A DNA stretch of 64,000 bases from Paracoccus contaminans (GTDB lineage Bacteria; Pseudomonadota; Alphaproteobacteria; Rhodobacterales; Rhodobacteraceae), in NCBI RefSeq assembly GCF_002105555.1, contig NZ_CP020612.1, positions 647,001-711,000 of the forward strand, in the 5' to 3' direction. The position numbers and the translations under genes are program-made. Below, piece by piece: positions 8,841 to 18,459 of the stretch. Each line of letters opens with the position of its first letter. Position 1 is the first letter of the stretch. The notes under the pieces are model-generated. The model worked only from the letters and a program-made list of their open reading frames with translations. It was not told the DNA's origin and did not search any database.

Positions 8841-9772
8841 TCATTCCTCTTTCAGGGGGCGGGCCATCAACAGGTCCATCGCCTGTTTAACGTCGATGCG
8901 GCCCTCGGCAAGCCCTGCGATCAGGGTCGAGATCGGCATCTCGACCGCCCGTGCCGCGGCGATGCGCGCCACCGCCCGCGCGGTCGCCGCGCCCTCGACC
9001 GTCACCGCAGGATCGAAGGGCGCGCCGCGGCCCAGCGCCAGGCCGAAGCGGAAGTTGCGCGAGCCTTCGGAGGTCGCGGTCAGGATCAGGTCGCCCAGGC
9101 CCGACAGCCCGGCCAGCGTGTCCGGCAAGGCCCCGTGCAGGGCGGCAAAGCGCGTCATCTCGGCAAAGCCGCGGCCGATGATCGCGGCGCGCGCGCTGTC
9201 GCCCAGCCCCGCGCCGATCGCCGCGCCCGCCGCGATTGCGATGACGTTCTTGAGCGCGCCGCCCAGTTCGGCCCCGGTCACGTCGGCGGTGCGGTAAAGC
9301 CGCAGGGCGGGCGTGGACAGCTGGTGCTGCAACGCATGTCCCGTCGCCGCGTCGGCGCAGGCCAGCGTCAGGGCGGTGGGCAGGCCGCGCGCGATGTCGG
9401 CGGCAAAGCTGGGACCGGTCAGCACCGCGACGGTGGATGCGGGACAGGCCGCCGCCAGCAGCCCCGCGGGCGAGCGTCCGGATGCCAGGTCGATGCCCTT
9501 GGCGCAGCTGACCAGGGTGCGGCCGTTCAGGGCGCGGGCGTGATCGTCAAGAAACCGCCCCAGCGCCTGTGCGGGAACGGCGAGCAACAGCGTCTGCGCG
9601 CCGTCGGGCATGCCTTGGGTGACGCGCACCTGTCCGGGCAGCATGACGCCCGGCAGCAGCGGGTTTTCCTCGCGCCAGCCGATCCGGCGGCCCCACAGCG
9701 TCACCGGCCCGCGCACCGACAGGGCCACGGCAAGGGCGGTGCCGAAGGCCCCCGCGCCGAGGACTGCGACAC

Positions 9773-9776
<4 letters not shown>
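8841..9776 (-). CDS. gpsA: Glycerol-3-phosphate dehydrogenase [NAD(P)+]
   Basis: Reduces dihydroxyacetone phosphate to sn-glycerol 3-phosphate for phospholipid synthesis. The 311-residue protein opens with the Rossmann motif [16 protein letters not shown]. It carries [28 protein letters not shown] with the active-site region, and the C-terminal-domain [11 protein letters not shown]. The catalytic Lys is in [12 protein letters not shown]. Its ATG overlaps the tsaD stop (ATGA), so it is translated after tsaD. Confidence 0.97.
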
Positions 9777-10837
<1,061 letters not shown>

Positions 10838-10897
10838 GGTTGAAATCGCGGGTTGGAACGGCTTATCCCCGCCTAGCACCGGCAGCAGGAAAACGCC

Positions 10898-11605
10898 ATG
10901 CAGACCGCCCCCCCTGCCCATGACCCAGCCGCGCCCGTCATCCTCGTCACCCGGCCCGAGGCGGCGGGCCGGCGCTTTGCGGGGCAGATTGCCGATCTGG
11001 GCCTGCGGATCGTGCTGGCCCCGCTGATGCGGATCGTTCCCGTGCCCCATGACGCCGCGCTCATCGAGGCGGCGGGCGGGCTGGTCCTGACATCGGAAAA
11101 CGCGGTGCCCCATGCCGGGCAGGGGCGCGGGCGGCCCGCCATCTGCGTGGGGCCGCGCACCGCGGCGGCTGCCCGTGCCGCGGGCTTTGCGGTGCGCGAG
11201 GGGCCGGGCGACGCGGCCGGGATGATGCCGATGCTGGAGGGCCTTGGCCCCGGCTGGCTGCACCTGCGCGGGGTCAGGGCCGCGGCCGAACTGCCGGTCC
11301 CTGCCATCATCGTCTATGACCAGCAGCCATTGCCGCCGGGCGCCGGGGCGGCGGCGGTGCTGGGCGGGACGGCGCCGGTGATCCTGCCGCTGTTCTCGCC
11401 GCGCAGCGCGGCTCTGGCGGCACTGGCGGCGCGGGGCGCGGCGGCGCCGCTGTGGATCGTGCCCATCAGCGCCGCGGCGGGGGCGGCATGGGACAGCGCC
11501 GCCGCATCCGCCGGCCTGCCCGCCCCTGCCCGCCGGCTGACGGCCTGCCGGCCCGATGCGGCCGCCATGCGCGCGGCCATCGCCCGGCTTGCCGCCGCCG
11601 CTTGA
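10898..11605 (+). CDS. hemD: Uroporphyrinogen-III synthase
   Basis: Closes and rearranges hydroxymethylbilane to uroporphyrinogen III in tetrapyrrole synthesis. The 235-residue protein has the poorly conserved HemD fold. Recognisable parts are [17 protein letters not shown] near the N-terminus, VLTSENAV, and the second-lobe [15 protein letters not shown]. It begins the hemD-mic60-hemY run typical of alphaproteobacteria. The divergent partner is tsaD. Confidence 0.9.
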   Translation: MQTAPPAHDPAAPVILVTRPEAAGRRFAGQIADLGLRIVLAPLMRIVPVPHDAALIEAAGGLVLTSENAVPHAGQGRGRPAICVGPRTAAAARAAGFAVREGPGDAAGMMPMLEGLGPGWLHLRGVRAAAELPVPAIIVYDQQPLPPGAGAAAVLGGTAPVILPLFSPRSAALAALAARGAAAPLWIVPISAAAGAAWDSAAASAGLPAPARRLTACRPDAAAMRAAIARLAAAA

Positions 11606-11723
11606 GCAGAGGAACGCCCGCCTCTAGTGTGATCACCGTTCCGGCATCCAAATGCCGGGCTTTTGCGTTCAGAACTATCGCCTGCGGATTTTCGCCGCCT
11701 GCGCTTGAAGGGATTGCCGCGCC

Positions 11724-13406
11724 ATGACCGACCGCCCCGACCCCGTTGACGGCACCCCCCGCCCCCGGCCTGCCCCGGCGGGCAGCGTGGTGGACATGCG
11801 CGATGCCCCCCCTGCCGCCGCGCGCCCCGGCACCCCGAATGCCGCGCCGGCCGAGCCGGCCCCGCCGATCGGCTCCACCCTGGTGGGCAAACAGGGCGCG
11901 GGCCTGCCCCCGATGCAGCCGCGCGGCGCGGAGGCGGACAAGACGGCGGCCGCGGGCCAGGCCGACGAGCCGCACCCCCTGCCCCCGGCCCCCCCGCAAG
12001 AGAGCCTGATGCAAGAGAACCCGATTCAACGGACCACGTCCGCACCCGACCGGCCTGCACCGCCTGCCGGGCGGCCTGCCCCTGCCCCTGCCCCTGCCCC
12101 TGCCCCTGCCGCCGCCGCGCCGCGCCGTGGCGGGTTTGCACCATTGTTCCTGGGCGGGGTGGTGGCCGCCGGCCTTGGCGCAGGGGCGGCATGGTGGGCG
12201 ATTCCCCGCCTTCCCCCGGCCTGGCGCCCGGCGCCGGCCGCTGTCCCCGCGATCGATACCGCGGCGCTGACCGAGGCCGCCGTGACGGCGGCGCGGGCCG
12301 ACATGGACCGGCGCGCCGCAGATCTGGAAAGCCGCGCGGCAGCGGCCGCAACCCAGGCCGCCCGCCAGGCCGCCGCCGAGGCGGCAAGCCAGGCGGCAGG
12401 GGCCGGCCTTTCCAGTGAATCGCTGGTCGAGCAGGCCCGTCAGGCCGGATCGGAAGCAGCCGCCCGCCTGATCGCCGAAGGCGCGGCAAGCGGGCAGGCC
12501 GACGGCACCCTTTCGGCCGCGCTGGCCGCACAGGCGCAACAGCTTGCCGCGCTCGACCAGCGGGTCGCCGCCTTGGCCGAACGGCCCCAGCCCGCAGCGC
12601 CCGCGGTGGACCTCGCGCCGATACGCCAGCAGCTTGACCAGCTGGCGCAGCGGCCGGTGCTGGATCCGGCAGCGGCCGAACGGCTCGCCCGGCTTGCCGA
12701 GGAGGCAGATGCGGCCACCGCCCGCATCGACCAGGCCGCCGCCACGGCAGAGCAGCGCCTGCGCGATGCCGAAAGCCGCGCCGCCGCGCTGGGCGAGGCC
12801 GCCGACGCGGCAGCGCGCCGCGCCCGCGCCGCCGCCGCGGCCGCCGCGCTGGGCGAGGCCGTGCAGACCGGCAGCCCGCGCGCCGAGGCGCTGGCGCAGC
12901 TGCAGGAGGCGGGGGTTCAGCCGCCCGCCGCGCTGACCGCCGACATCCCGACGCTGGAGGCCCTGGCGGCCGATTTTCCGGCCGCCGCCCGCGCGGCGCT
13001 GCGTGCCGACCTGCGCAGCGCCGCCGCCGGGGGGACAGGCAGTGTCATCGGAAACTTTCTGCGCGCGCAGACCGGCGCGCGTTCGGTCGCGCCGCGGACG
13101 GGAACGGATGCCGACGCGGTGCTGTCGCGCGCGCAGGACGCGGTGCAGCGCGGCGCGATCGGCAAGGCGCTGACCGAGCTTGAGGCGCTGCCCGCCGCGG
13201 CGCGTCCGGCGATGCAGCCATGGATCAACCGCGCGCGTCGCTATGCCGACGCACAGGCGGCCCTGACGAGCCTGAGCGCGCCGCAGGACGCGCAGCCCGC
13301 TGCGTCCGAACCGGGCGGCCCGGCATCCGCCCCGCCGACGCCTGCCCCCGCCGTCGACAATGCTGGCGCCGGTGCCCCTGCTGCCCCTGCCGCCCCGTCC
13401 AATTGA
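11724..13406 (+). CDS. Mic60/mitofilin-like inner membrane protein (COG4223)
   Basis: A 560-residue alphaproteobacterial homologue of the mitochondrial cristae protein Mic60. Layout: Pro/Ala-rich cytoplasmic region (1-130), one transmembrane helix (~135-157, LFLGGVVAAGLGAGAAWW), a long Ala/Glu/Gln coiled coil (~180-400) and a mitofilin-type C-terminal domain with TGARSVAPRTGTDADAVLSRAQ. Family members shape inner-membrane folds. The run of Ala-Pro before the membrane helix is encoded by a six-base CCTGCC-type repeat near 12077-12112. It sits between hemD and hemY as in related bacteria. Confidence 0.88.
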   Translation: MTDRPDPVDGTPRPRPAPAGSVVDMRDAPPAAARPGTPNAAPAEPAPPIGSTLVGKQGAGLPPMQPRGAEADKTAAAGQADEPHPLPPAPPQESLMQENPIQRTTSAPDRPAPPAGRPAPAPAPAPAPAAAAPRRGGFAPLFLGGVVAAGLGAGAAWWAIPRLPPAWRPAPAAVPAIDTAALTEAAVTAARADMDRRAADLESRAAAAATQAARQAAAEAASQAAGAGLSSESLVEQARQAGSEAAARLIAEGAASGQADGTLSAALAAQAQQLAALDQRVAALAERPQPAAPAVDLAPIRQQLDQLAQRPVLDPAAAERLARLAEEADAATARIDQAAATAEQRLRDAESRAAALGEAADAAARRARAAAAAAALGEAVQTGSPRAEALAQLQEAGVQPPAALTADIPTLEALAADFPAAARAALRADLRSAAAGGTGSVIGNFLRAQTGARSVAPRTGTDADAVLSRAQDAVQRGAIGKALTELEALPAAARPAMQPWINRARRYADAQAALTSLSAPQDAQPAASEPGGPASAPPTPAPAVDNAGAGAPAAPAAPSN

Positions 13407-13416
13407 GGGTCTTGCG

Positions 13417-15315
13417 ATGCTGCTCACGCTTCTGAAGGTCACCTTCTTCTTCGGCATCGTCCTTGCGGCGGCGCTGGGGGCGGTGCATCTGGCCGAAAAC
13501 GGCCATCCGCTGACCCTGCAGTTCAACGGTGTCGAATACACGCTGGGGCCTGTGCAAGCCGCAGTCGCGGCCATCGTGCTGGTGCTGGGGGCGTGGCTGC
13601 TGGTGCAGGTGCTGCGGCTGGCGCTGGCCTTCCTGCGCTTTCTGGCCGGCGACCGCACCGCCATCGACCGCTATTTCGACCGCTCGCGCGAGCGCAAGGG
13701 ATACCGCGCCCTGGCCGAGGGGATGCTGGCCGTCGCCTCGGGCGAGGGGCGGCTGGCGCAGGATCAGGCGGCACGCGCGGCCAAGTATCTGGGCCAGCCG
13801 CATGTGACCAACGTGCTGGCCGCCCAGGCCGCCGAGGTGGCCGGCGACGCTGCCGGGGCCGAGCGGATCTATCGCGACATGCTGGCCGATGGCCGCACCC
13901 GCTTTGTCGGCATCCGCGGGCTGATGCAGCAGCGCCTGGCCCTGGGCGACACGGCGACGGCGCTGCAGCTGGCGCAGAAGGCCTATGCGCTCAAGCCCGC
14001 GCATGGGGCGTTGCAGGATACGCTGCTGGGGCTGCAGACGCGGGCGCATGACTGGAAGGGCGCGCGCCAGACGCTCAAGGACAAGCGCCGGCAGGGGACG
14101 CTGCCGCAGGACGTGCATCTGCGGCGCGACGCTGTTCTCGCCCTGCAGGAGGCATCCGAGGTGCTGGCGCAGGGCAATTCGATCAGCGCCCGCGAGGCGG
14201 CGATCAGCGCCAACCGCGCCTCGCCCGACCTGGTGCCGGCCGCGGTGCTGGCCGCGCGCAGCTATATGGCGCAGAAGGATCCCCGCAATGCCAGCCGCCT
14301 GCTGCAAAAGGCATGGGCGGCCCAGCCGCATCCCTCGCTGGCCGCGGCCTATGCCGAGATCGTGCCTGATGAGACCCCGGCCCAACGGCTGCGCCGGTTC
14401 GAGGACCTGGTCCGCCAGCGCCCCGAGGACGCCGAATCGCGCCTGCTCAAGGCCGAACTGGCCCTTGCGGCCGAGGATTTCCCCGGCGCCCGCCGCGCCC
14501 TGGGCGATCTGGCCGAAACCCATCCGACCACCCGTTCGCTGGCCATCATGGCGGCGGTCGAACGGGGCGAGGGCGCCGATGACAGCATCGTGCGCGGCTG
14601 GCTGGCGCGGGCGATGAATGCCAGCCGCGGCCCCCAATGGGTCTGCGACAACTGCCACAACGTGATGGCGGAATGGGCCCCGGTCTGCGACAGCTGCGGC
14701 GGGTTCGACACGCTTGCCTGGCGCGAGCCGCCGGTGATGCGCAGCATGGCCACGGCAGGCAACGGGGTCGAGATGCTGCCGCTGATCGTCGGGCGCCCCG
14801 CGATGAGCGAGGATCACGCCGAGGAGGCCTTTGCCGAAGGCGATGCCTATGCCAAGAGGACCCATTCCCCCCGCCACCTGCCCGCACCGACCGCGGGGCA
14901 GGATCGGGCCGGCACTGCCCGGCGCGCGCATGAGGTGCCTTTGGTGGCGCCCGGCATGGTGCCGCGCGAATCGGACTATGCCCCCTCGGTGACGATCACC
15001 GACCCCGAACCGCCGCGCCACCGCGCCCATCCTGCCCCTGCCCGGCCGGCGGTGAGCGTGACCGTCACCGAGGTTGCGCCAGAGCCGCCTCATGCGCCCG
15101 AAACCGCCGGGGCGGGAGCCGCCCCCCACGAAGCCGCAGCCCCGTCCCCTGCCGGGGCGGCTGCGGAGCATCCTGCCGCCGGTTCGGCCCCCGGCGCGGG
15201 GGCGCCTTCGGCCCATGGCTCTGCTGCCCCGAGGGAGGACAGCCCCGGCAACCCGCCGGTGCGCCCGGATGTAGAACCCCCAACCGACGAAGGCCGTGGA
15301 ACGGATTTGCGCTGA
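13417..15315 (+). CDS. hemY: HemY-type TPR membrane protein
   Basis: A 632-residue inner-membrane protein of the proteobacterial HemY (tetratricopeptide) family, associated with heme synthesis genes but without a proven enzymatic role; not the protoporphyrinogen oxidase also called HemY. Two membrane helices occupy ~1-75, then TPR-like helices to ~400. A four-cysteine ribbon follows, CDNCHNVMAEWAPVCDSC, and the last ~200 residues form a Pro/Ala-rich tail of low complexity. I chose ATG 13417, 10 bp after the mic60 stop, rather than an earlier in-frame start inside mic60. Confidence 0.88.
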   Translation: MLLTLLKVTFFFGIVLAAALGAVHLAENGHPLTLQFNGVEYTLGPVQAAVAAIVLVLGAWLLVQVLRLALAFLRFLAGDRTAIDRYFDRSRERKGYRALAEGMLAVASGEGRLAQDQAARAAKYLGQPHVTNVLAAQAAEVAGDAAGAERIYRDMLADGRTRFVGIRGLMQQRLALGDTATALQLAQKAYALKPAHGALQDTLLGLQTRAHDWKGARQTLKDKRRQGTLPQDVHLRRDAVLALQEASEVLAQGNSISAREAAISANRASPDLVPAAVLAARSYMAQKDPRNASRLLQKAWAAQPHPSLAAAYAEIVPDETPAQRLRRFEDLVRQRPEDAESRLLKAELALAAEDFPGARRALGDLAETHPTTRSLAIMAAVERGEGADDSIVRGWLARAMNASRGPQWVCDNCHNVMAEWAPVCDSCGGFDTLAWREPPVMRSMATAGNGVEMLPLIVGRPAMSEDHAEEAFAEGDAYAKRTHSPRHLPAPTAGQDRAGTARRAHEVPLVAPGMVPRESDYAPSVTITDPEPPRHRAHPAPARPAVSVTVTEVAPEPPHAPETAGAGAAPHEAAAPSPAGAAAEHPAAGSAPGAGAPSAHGSAAPREDSPGNPPVRPDVEPPTDEGRGTDLR

Positions 15316-15358
15316 CCCCCTTTTCCCTGGCGCGGGAAGGTGCTAACCGACCGCGCAC

Positions 15359-15434
15359 GCCGCAGTAGCTCAGCTGGTAGAGCACGTCATTCGTAATGAT
15401 GGGGTCGGGGGTTCGAGTCCCTTCTGCGGCACCA
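15359..15434 (+). tRNA. tRNA-Thr (CGT)
   Basis: A 76-base cloverleaf with perfect 7-bp acceptor stem (GCCGCAG / CTGCGGC), D-arm GCTC/GAGC and anticodon stem CGTCA/TGATG. The loop TTCGTAA gives anticodon CGT, reading ACG. The T-loop is TTCGAGT and CCA is encoded. No integrated element follows it. Confidence 0.97.
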
Positions 15435-15469
15435 CATCCTTTGCCTAAGCCGCCGTCCAGGCCCCTGCC

Positions 15470-15997
15470 CTAGCGCGGGGCGGCATAGACAGCGGCCCAG
15501 AACACCGTCCTGCCATCCTCGGCCACGGCCTGCCCGATCCCGACCTCGCGAATTTCGGGCAGCAGGATATTGTGGCGATGGCCGGGCGACTGATTCCATA
15601 CCCCCAGCACCTGGGCCAATCCGAACGGGCCGGCGGCGATGTTCTCTGCCGTCAGCGCAGGGTGATAGCCGGCCTGCTTGACGCGCTGCAACGGCCCCTT
15701 GGTGGTCGAGCCATGATGGGCCATCAGGCCGCGGCGGGCCATGTCGCAGGCATGCCGTGCGGCCGCCTGCGCCAGCCGAGCGCTGGGTTGCACGGCCTTC
15801 AGGCCCAGGCTCTTCCGCTGGCCCGATGTGACCGCGGCCACCGCGGCATTCTCGGCCCCGCTTGTTGTCCGGCACTGCGCCCGGCCGGGCGCGGCCGCCT
15901 GCACCACCGTGCGGTCAAGGCGGACGGTCACCGCCAAGGCGGCAGCCGGCAGCAGCATGGCTGCGACCAGCGCAGCCATGGATGTTCTGATCGACAT
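15470..15997 (-). CDS. Secreted CAP (SCP/PR1) domain protein
   Basis: A 175-residue exported protein. A signal peptide is clear in the first 22 residues (MSIRTSMAALVAAMLLPAAALA). The CAP domain follows with ARHACDMARRGLMAHHG, AENIAAG and the signature SPGHRHNILLPEIREVGIG, which keeps the two His and the Glu of the family's cleft. Bacterial CAP proteins are periplasmic or secreted; their activity is mostly unknown. ATG 15997 has an AGGGACG ribosome site. Convergent with tRNA-Thr. Confidence 0.9.
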   Translation of the reverse strand: MSIRTSMAALVAAMLLPAAALAVTVRLDRTVVQAAAPGRAQCRTTSGAENAAVAAVTSGQRKSLGLKAVQPSARLAQAAARHACDMARRGLMAHHGSTTKGPLQRVKQAGYHPALTAENIAAGPFGLAQVLGVWNQSPGHRHNILLPEIREVGIGQAVAEDGRTVFWAAVYAAPR

Positions 15998-16223
15998 TTC
16001 AATCGTCCCTTGCGATGCGCCGCTTGGCACGGTCCTTGTCGTTGGGGGCGTGCCCAGCTTAGCGACAAAGGGCCGCGCCGCTCAATCGCAGGATGCGAAG
16101 CATTTGAATGATCCGCACGGCGCGGCGTGACGCCGCGTGTCGCCGCCGCCGGGAACTTGCCGGGTCGGATGGTTTCGTCCCATCCTGCGGCCAGTTGCCA
16201 GGATAGGGCGGAAGGACAACCGG

Positions 16224-18116
16224 ATGACGCGCTTTGCCTCGAAGGCCGATCGGGACCGCATCGAATCAGAGATGCCCTATGCCGAACGCCGCGAGCCTCG
16301 CACCCTCTATCGGCTGCTGACGGCGGCGCGCGAACGCCATCCGGGCGCCCCCGCCCTGTCGTTCCAGCTGTTTTCCGGCCCGGCCGCGCGGGCCTGCACG
16401 CTGACCTGGACCGAACTGCACGAACGGGTGACCGAAACGGCCAACCTGTTCCGCCGCCTGGGGATCGGCCCGACCGATACCATCGCCTATCTTCTGCCCA
16501 ACTGCCTGGAAACGCCGATCGTGCTGCTGGCGGGGGCGACCGCGGGAATCGTCAACCCCATCAACCCCCTGCTGGATGCAGAACATATTGCCGGCATCCT
16601 GCGCGAGACGCGGGCCAGGGTTCTCGTCACCCTCAGGTCCATGCCGAAATCGGACGTGGCACAGAAGGCCGCCGCGGCGCTGGCGCTGGCGCCCCAGGTC
16701 CATACGGTGCTGCAGGTGGACCTTGCCCGCTATCTCGGCGGCGCAAGGCGCCTGATCGTCCCCTTGGTCCGCCCCCGCGTCACGGCGACCCACAAGGCGC
16801 GGGTGCTGGACTTCGAGGCAGCCGCCTCGGCCGAGCCGCATGACCGCCTGACCTTCGACGATCCCGACGAGGACCGCGTGGCGGCCTATTTCCACACCGG
16901 CGGGACGACCGGGATGCCCAAGATCGCCCGGCACCAGTATTCGGGCATGATCTACAACGGCTTTCTGGGCGGCTCGCTGCTGTTCCGGCAGACCGATGTG
17001 GCGCTGTGCCCGCTGCCGCTGTTCCATGTCTTTGCGGCCTACCCGATCCTGATGTCCTGCATCCATTCGGGCGCGCATTTCGTCATGCCGACGCCCGCGG
17101 GCTATCGCGGCGAAGGGGTGATGGACAATTTCTGGAAGCTGGTCGAACGCTGGCAGGCGACCTTTCTCATCACCGTTCCCACGGCGGTCGCGGCGCTGGT
17201 GCAGCGGCCGGTGGATGCGGATGTGTCCACGCTGCGCACGGTGATCTCGGGCTCTGCCCCGCTGCCGGTCGAGCTTTACAACCGCTTCAAGGCCGCCACC
17301 GGGGTCGGGATCGCCGAAGGATACGGTCTGACCGAGGCGACCTGCCTTGTCAGCTGCAATCCGGTGGACGGGGTCAGGAAGATCGGCTCGGTCGGCCTGC
17401 CGCTGCCCTACAGCCATGTGCGCATCCTGCGGGCCGGACCGGACGGCTTTCACGAATGCGCCCCGGACGAAAGCGGAGAGATCTGCGTCTCCAGCCCCGG
17501 CGTCTTTGCCGGCTCGACCTATGTGCAGGCCGACAGGAACCGCGACCTGTTCGCCGAAGGGCGGTTCCTGCGCACCGGCGATCTGGGCCGGATCGACGCG
17601 GACGGCTATCTGTGGATCACCGGCCGGGCCAAGGACCTGATCATCCGCGGCGGCCACAACATCGACCCGGCGGTCATCGAGAACGGTCTCATCAGCCATC
17701 CCGACGTGGTTGCGGTCGCGGCGATCGGCCAGCCCGACAAGGTGGCGGGCGAACTGGCCTGCGCCTATGTCCAGCTGCGCCACGGGGCGGCCACCACGTT
17801 GGCCGAGCTTGCGGACCATGCCCGCGCCAACATCCACGAACGCGCCGCGGTGCCCCGGCACATCGAAGTGCTCGATGAGCTGCCGATGACGGCGGTGGGC
17901 AAGGTCTTCAAGCCGGCCCTGCGCCGCATGGCCGTCGCGCGCGTGCTGGACGACGAGCTGAAGGGCAGCGCCCGCGTGACCGAGGTGGTCGAGGACAAGG
18001 CGGCCGGCCTGACCGCCCGCATCGCCTGCATGCCGGGGGCAGACCGCGATGCGGTTGCCCGCCGGCTGGGGGAATATGCCGTCCGCTGGGAATGGGCGGG
18101 GCGCTCGGGCGATTGA
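16224..18116 (+). CDS. Acyl-CoA synthetase (AMP-binding)
   Basis: A 630-residue adenylate-forming ligase that activates a carboxylic acid to an acyl-CoA. Motifs in order: P-loop FHTGGTTGMPKIA (~residue 230), EGYGLTEATC, the hinge and Asp in YLWITGRAKDLIIRGGHN, and the catalytic Lys in MTAVGKVFKPALR. The C-terminal ~65 residues beyond that Lys are an extension. The substrate cannot be predicted. ATG 16224 has a GGAAGGA ribosome site seven bases upstream. Monocistronic by context; the next gene is under riboswitch control. Confidence 0.92.
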   Translation: MTRFASKADRDRIESEMPYAERREPRTLYRLLTAARERHPGAPALSFQLFSGPAARACTLTWTELHERVTETANLFRRLGIGPTDTIAYLLPNCLETPIVLLAGATAGIVNPINPLLDAEHIAGILRETRARVLVTLRSMPKSDVAQKAAAALALAPQVHTVLQVDLARYLGGARRLIVPLVRPRVTATHKARVLDFEAAASAEPHDRLTFDDPDEDRVAAYFHTGGTTGMPKIARHQYSGMIYNGFLGGSLLFRQTDVALCPLPLFHVFAAYPILMSCIHSGAHFVMPTPAGYRGEGVMDNFWKLVERWQATFLITVPTAVAALVQRPVDADVSTLRTVISGSAPLPVELYNRFKAATGVGIAEGYGLTEATCLVSCNPVDGVRKIGSVGLPLPYSHVRILRAGPDGFHECAPDESGEICVSSPGVFAGSTYVQADRNRDLFAEGRFLRTGDLGRIDADGYLWITGRAKDLIIRGGHNIDPAVIENGLISHPDVVAVAAIGQPDKVAGELACAYVQLRHGAATTLAELADHARANIHERAAVPRHIEVLDELPMTAVGKVFKPALRRMAVARVLDDELKGSARVTEVVEDKAAGLTARIACMPGADRDAVARRLGEYAVRWEWAGRSGD

Positions 18117-18149
18117 CGCCGCGCCATGCGCCCGGCTAACTGAACGCGA

Positions 18150-18322
18150 CCGAGTTCCGGCGCCTGCCGGATTGAAAGGGAACACGGGGGCAGGTCATCT
18201 GCAGCCGTGGCTGCCCCCGCAACTGTGCGCGGATGGCGGGGCCGACAGGGCCACTGGGGCCGCCCCCCGGGAAGGCCGGCCACCGCGATGATCCGCAAGC
18301 CAGGAGACCTGCTCGGTCAGCA
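18150..18322 (+). promoter_or_regulatory. Cobalamin riboswitch (btuB leader)
   Basis: Lies between the acyl-CoA synthetase and a TonB receptor. The B12 box GCAAGCCAGGAGACCTGC (18296-18313) is an almost perfect match to the class consensus. Upstream are the 5' GTTCCGG...GAAAGGGAACACGG arm and the CCGCAACTGTGCGC core. In this family adenosylcobalamin binding represses expression downstream. It should control btuB-btuF-btuC-btuD. Confidence 0.95.
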
Positions 18323-18459
18323 CCCTTTCGGCGGCGCGGGGCGCGCCGGCGAGGCGGCCTGCCGCAGCGGTGATGCCCTGTCCTGCGGGACCGCCACGGA
18401 TCCCCCGGACCAACGCCACCCGCGGGCCGCGCGCCCGCCGCAGCCCGAGGGACGATGCC

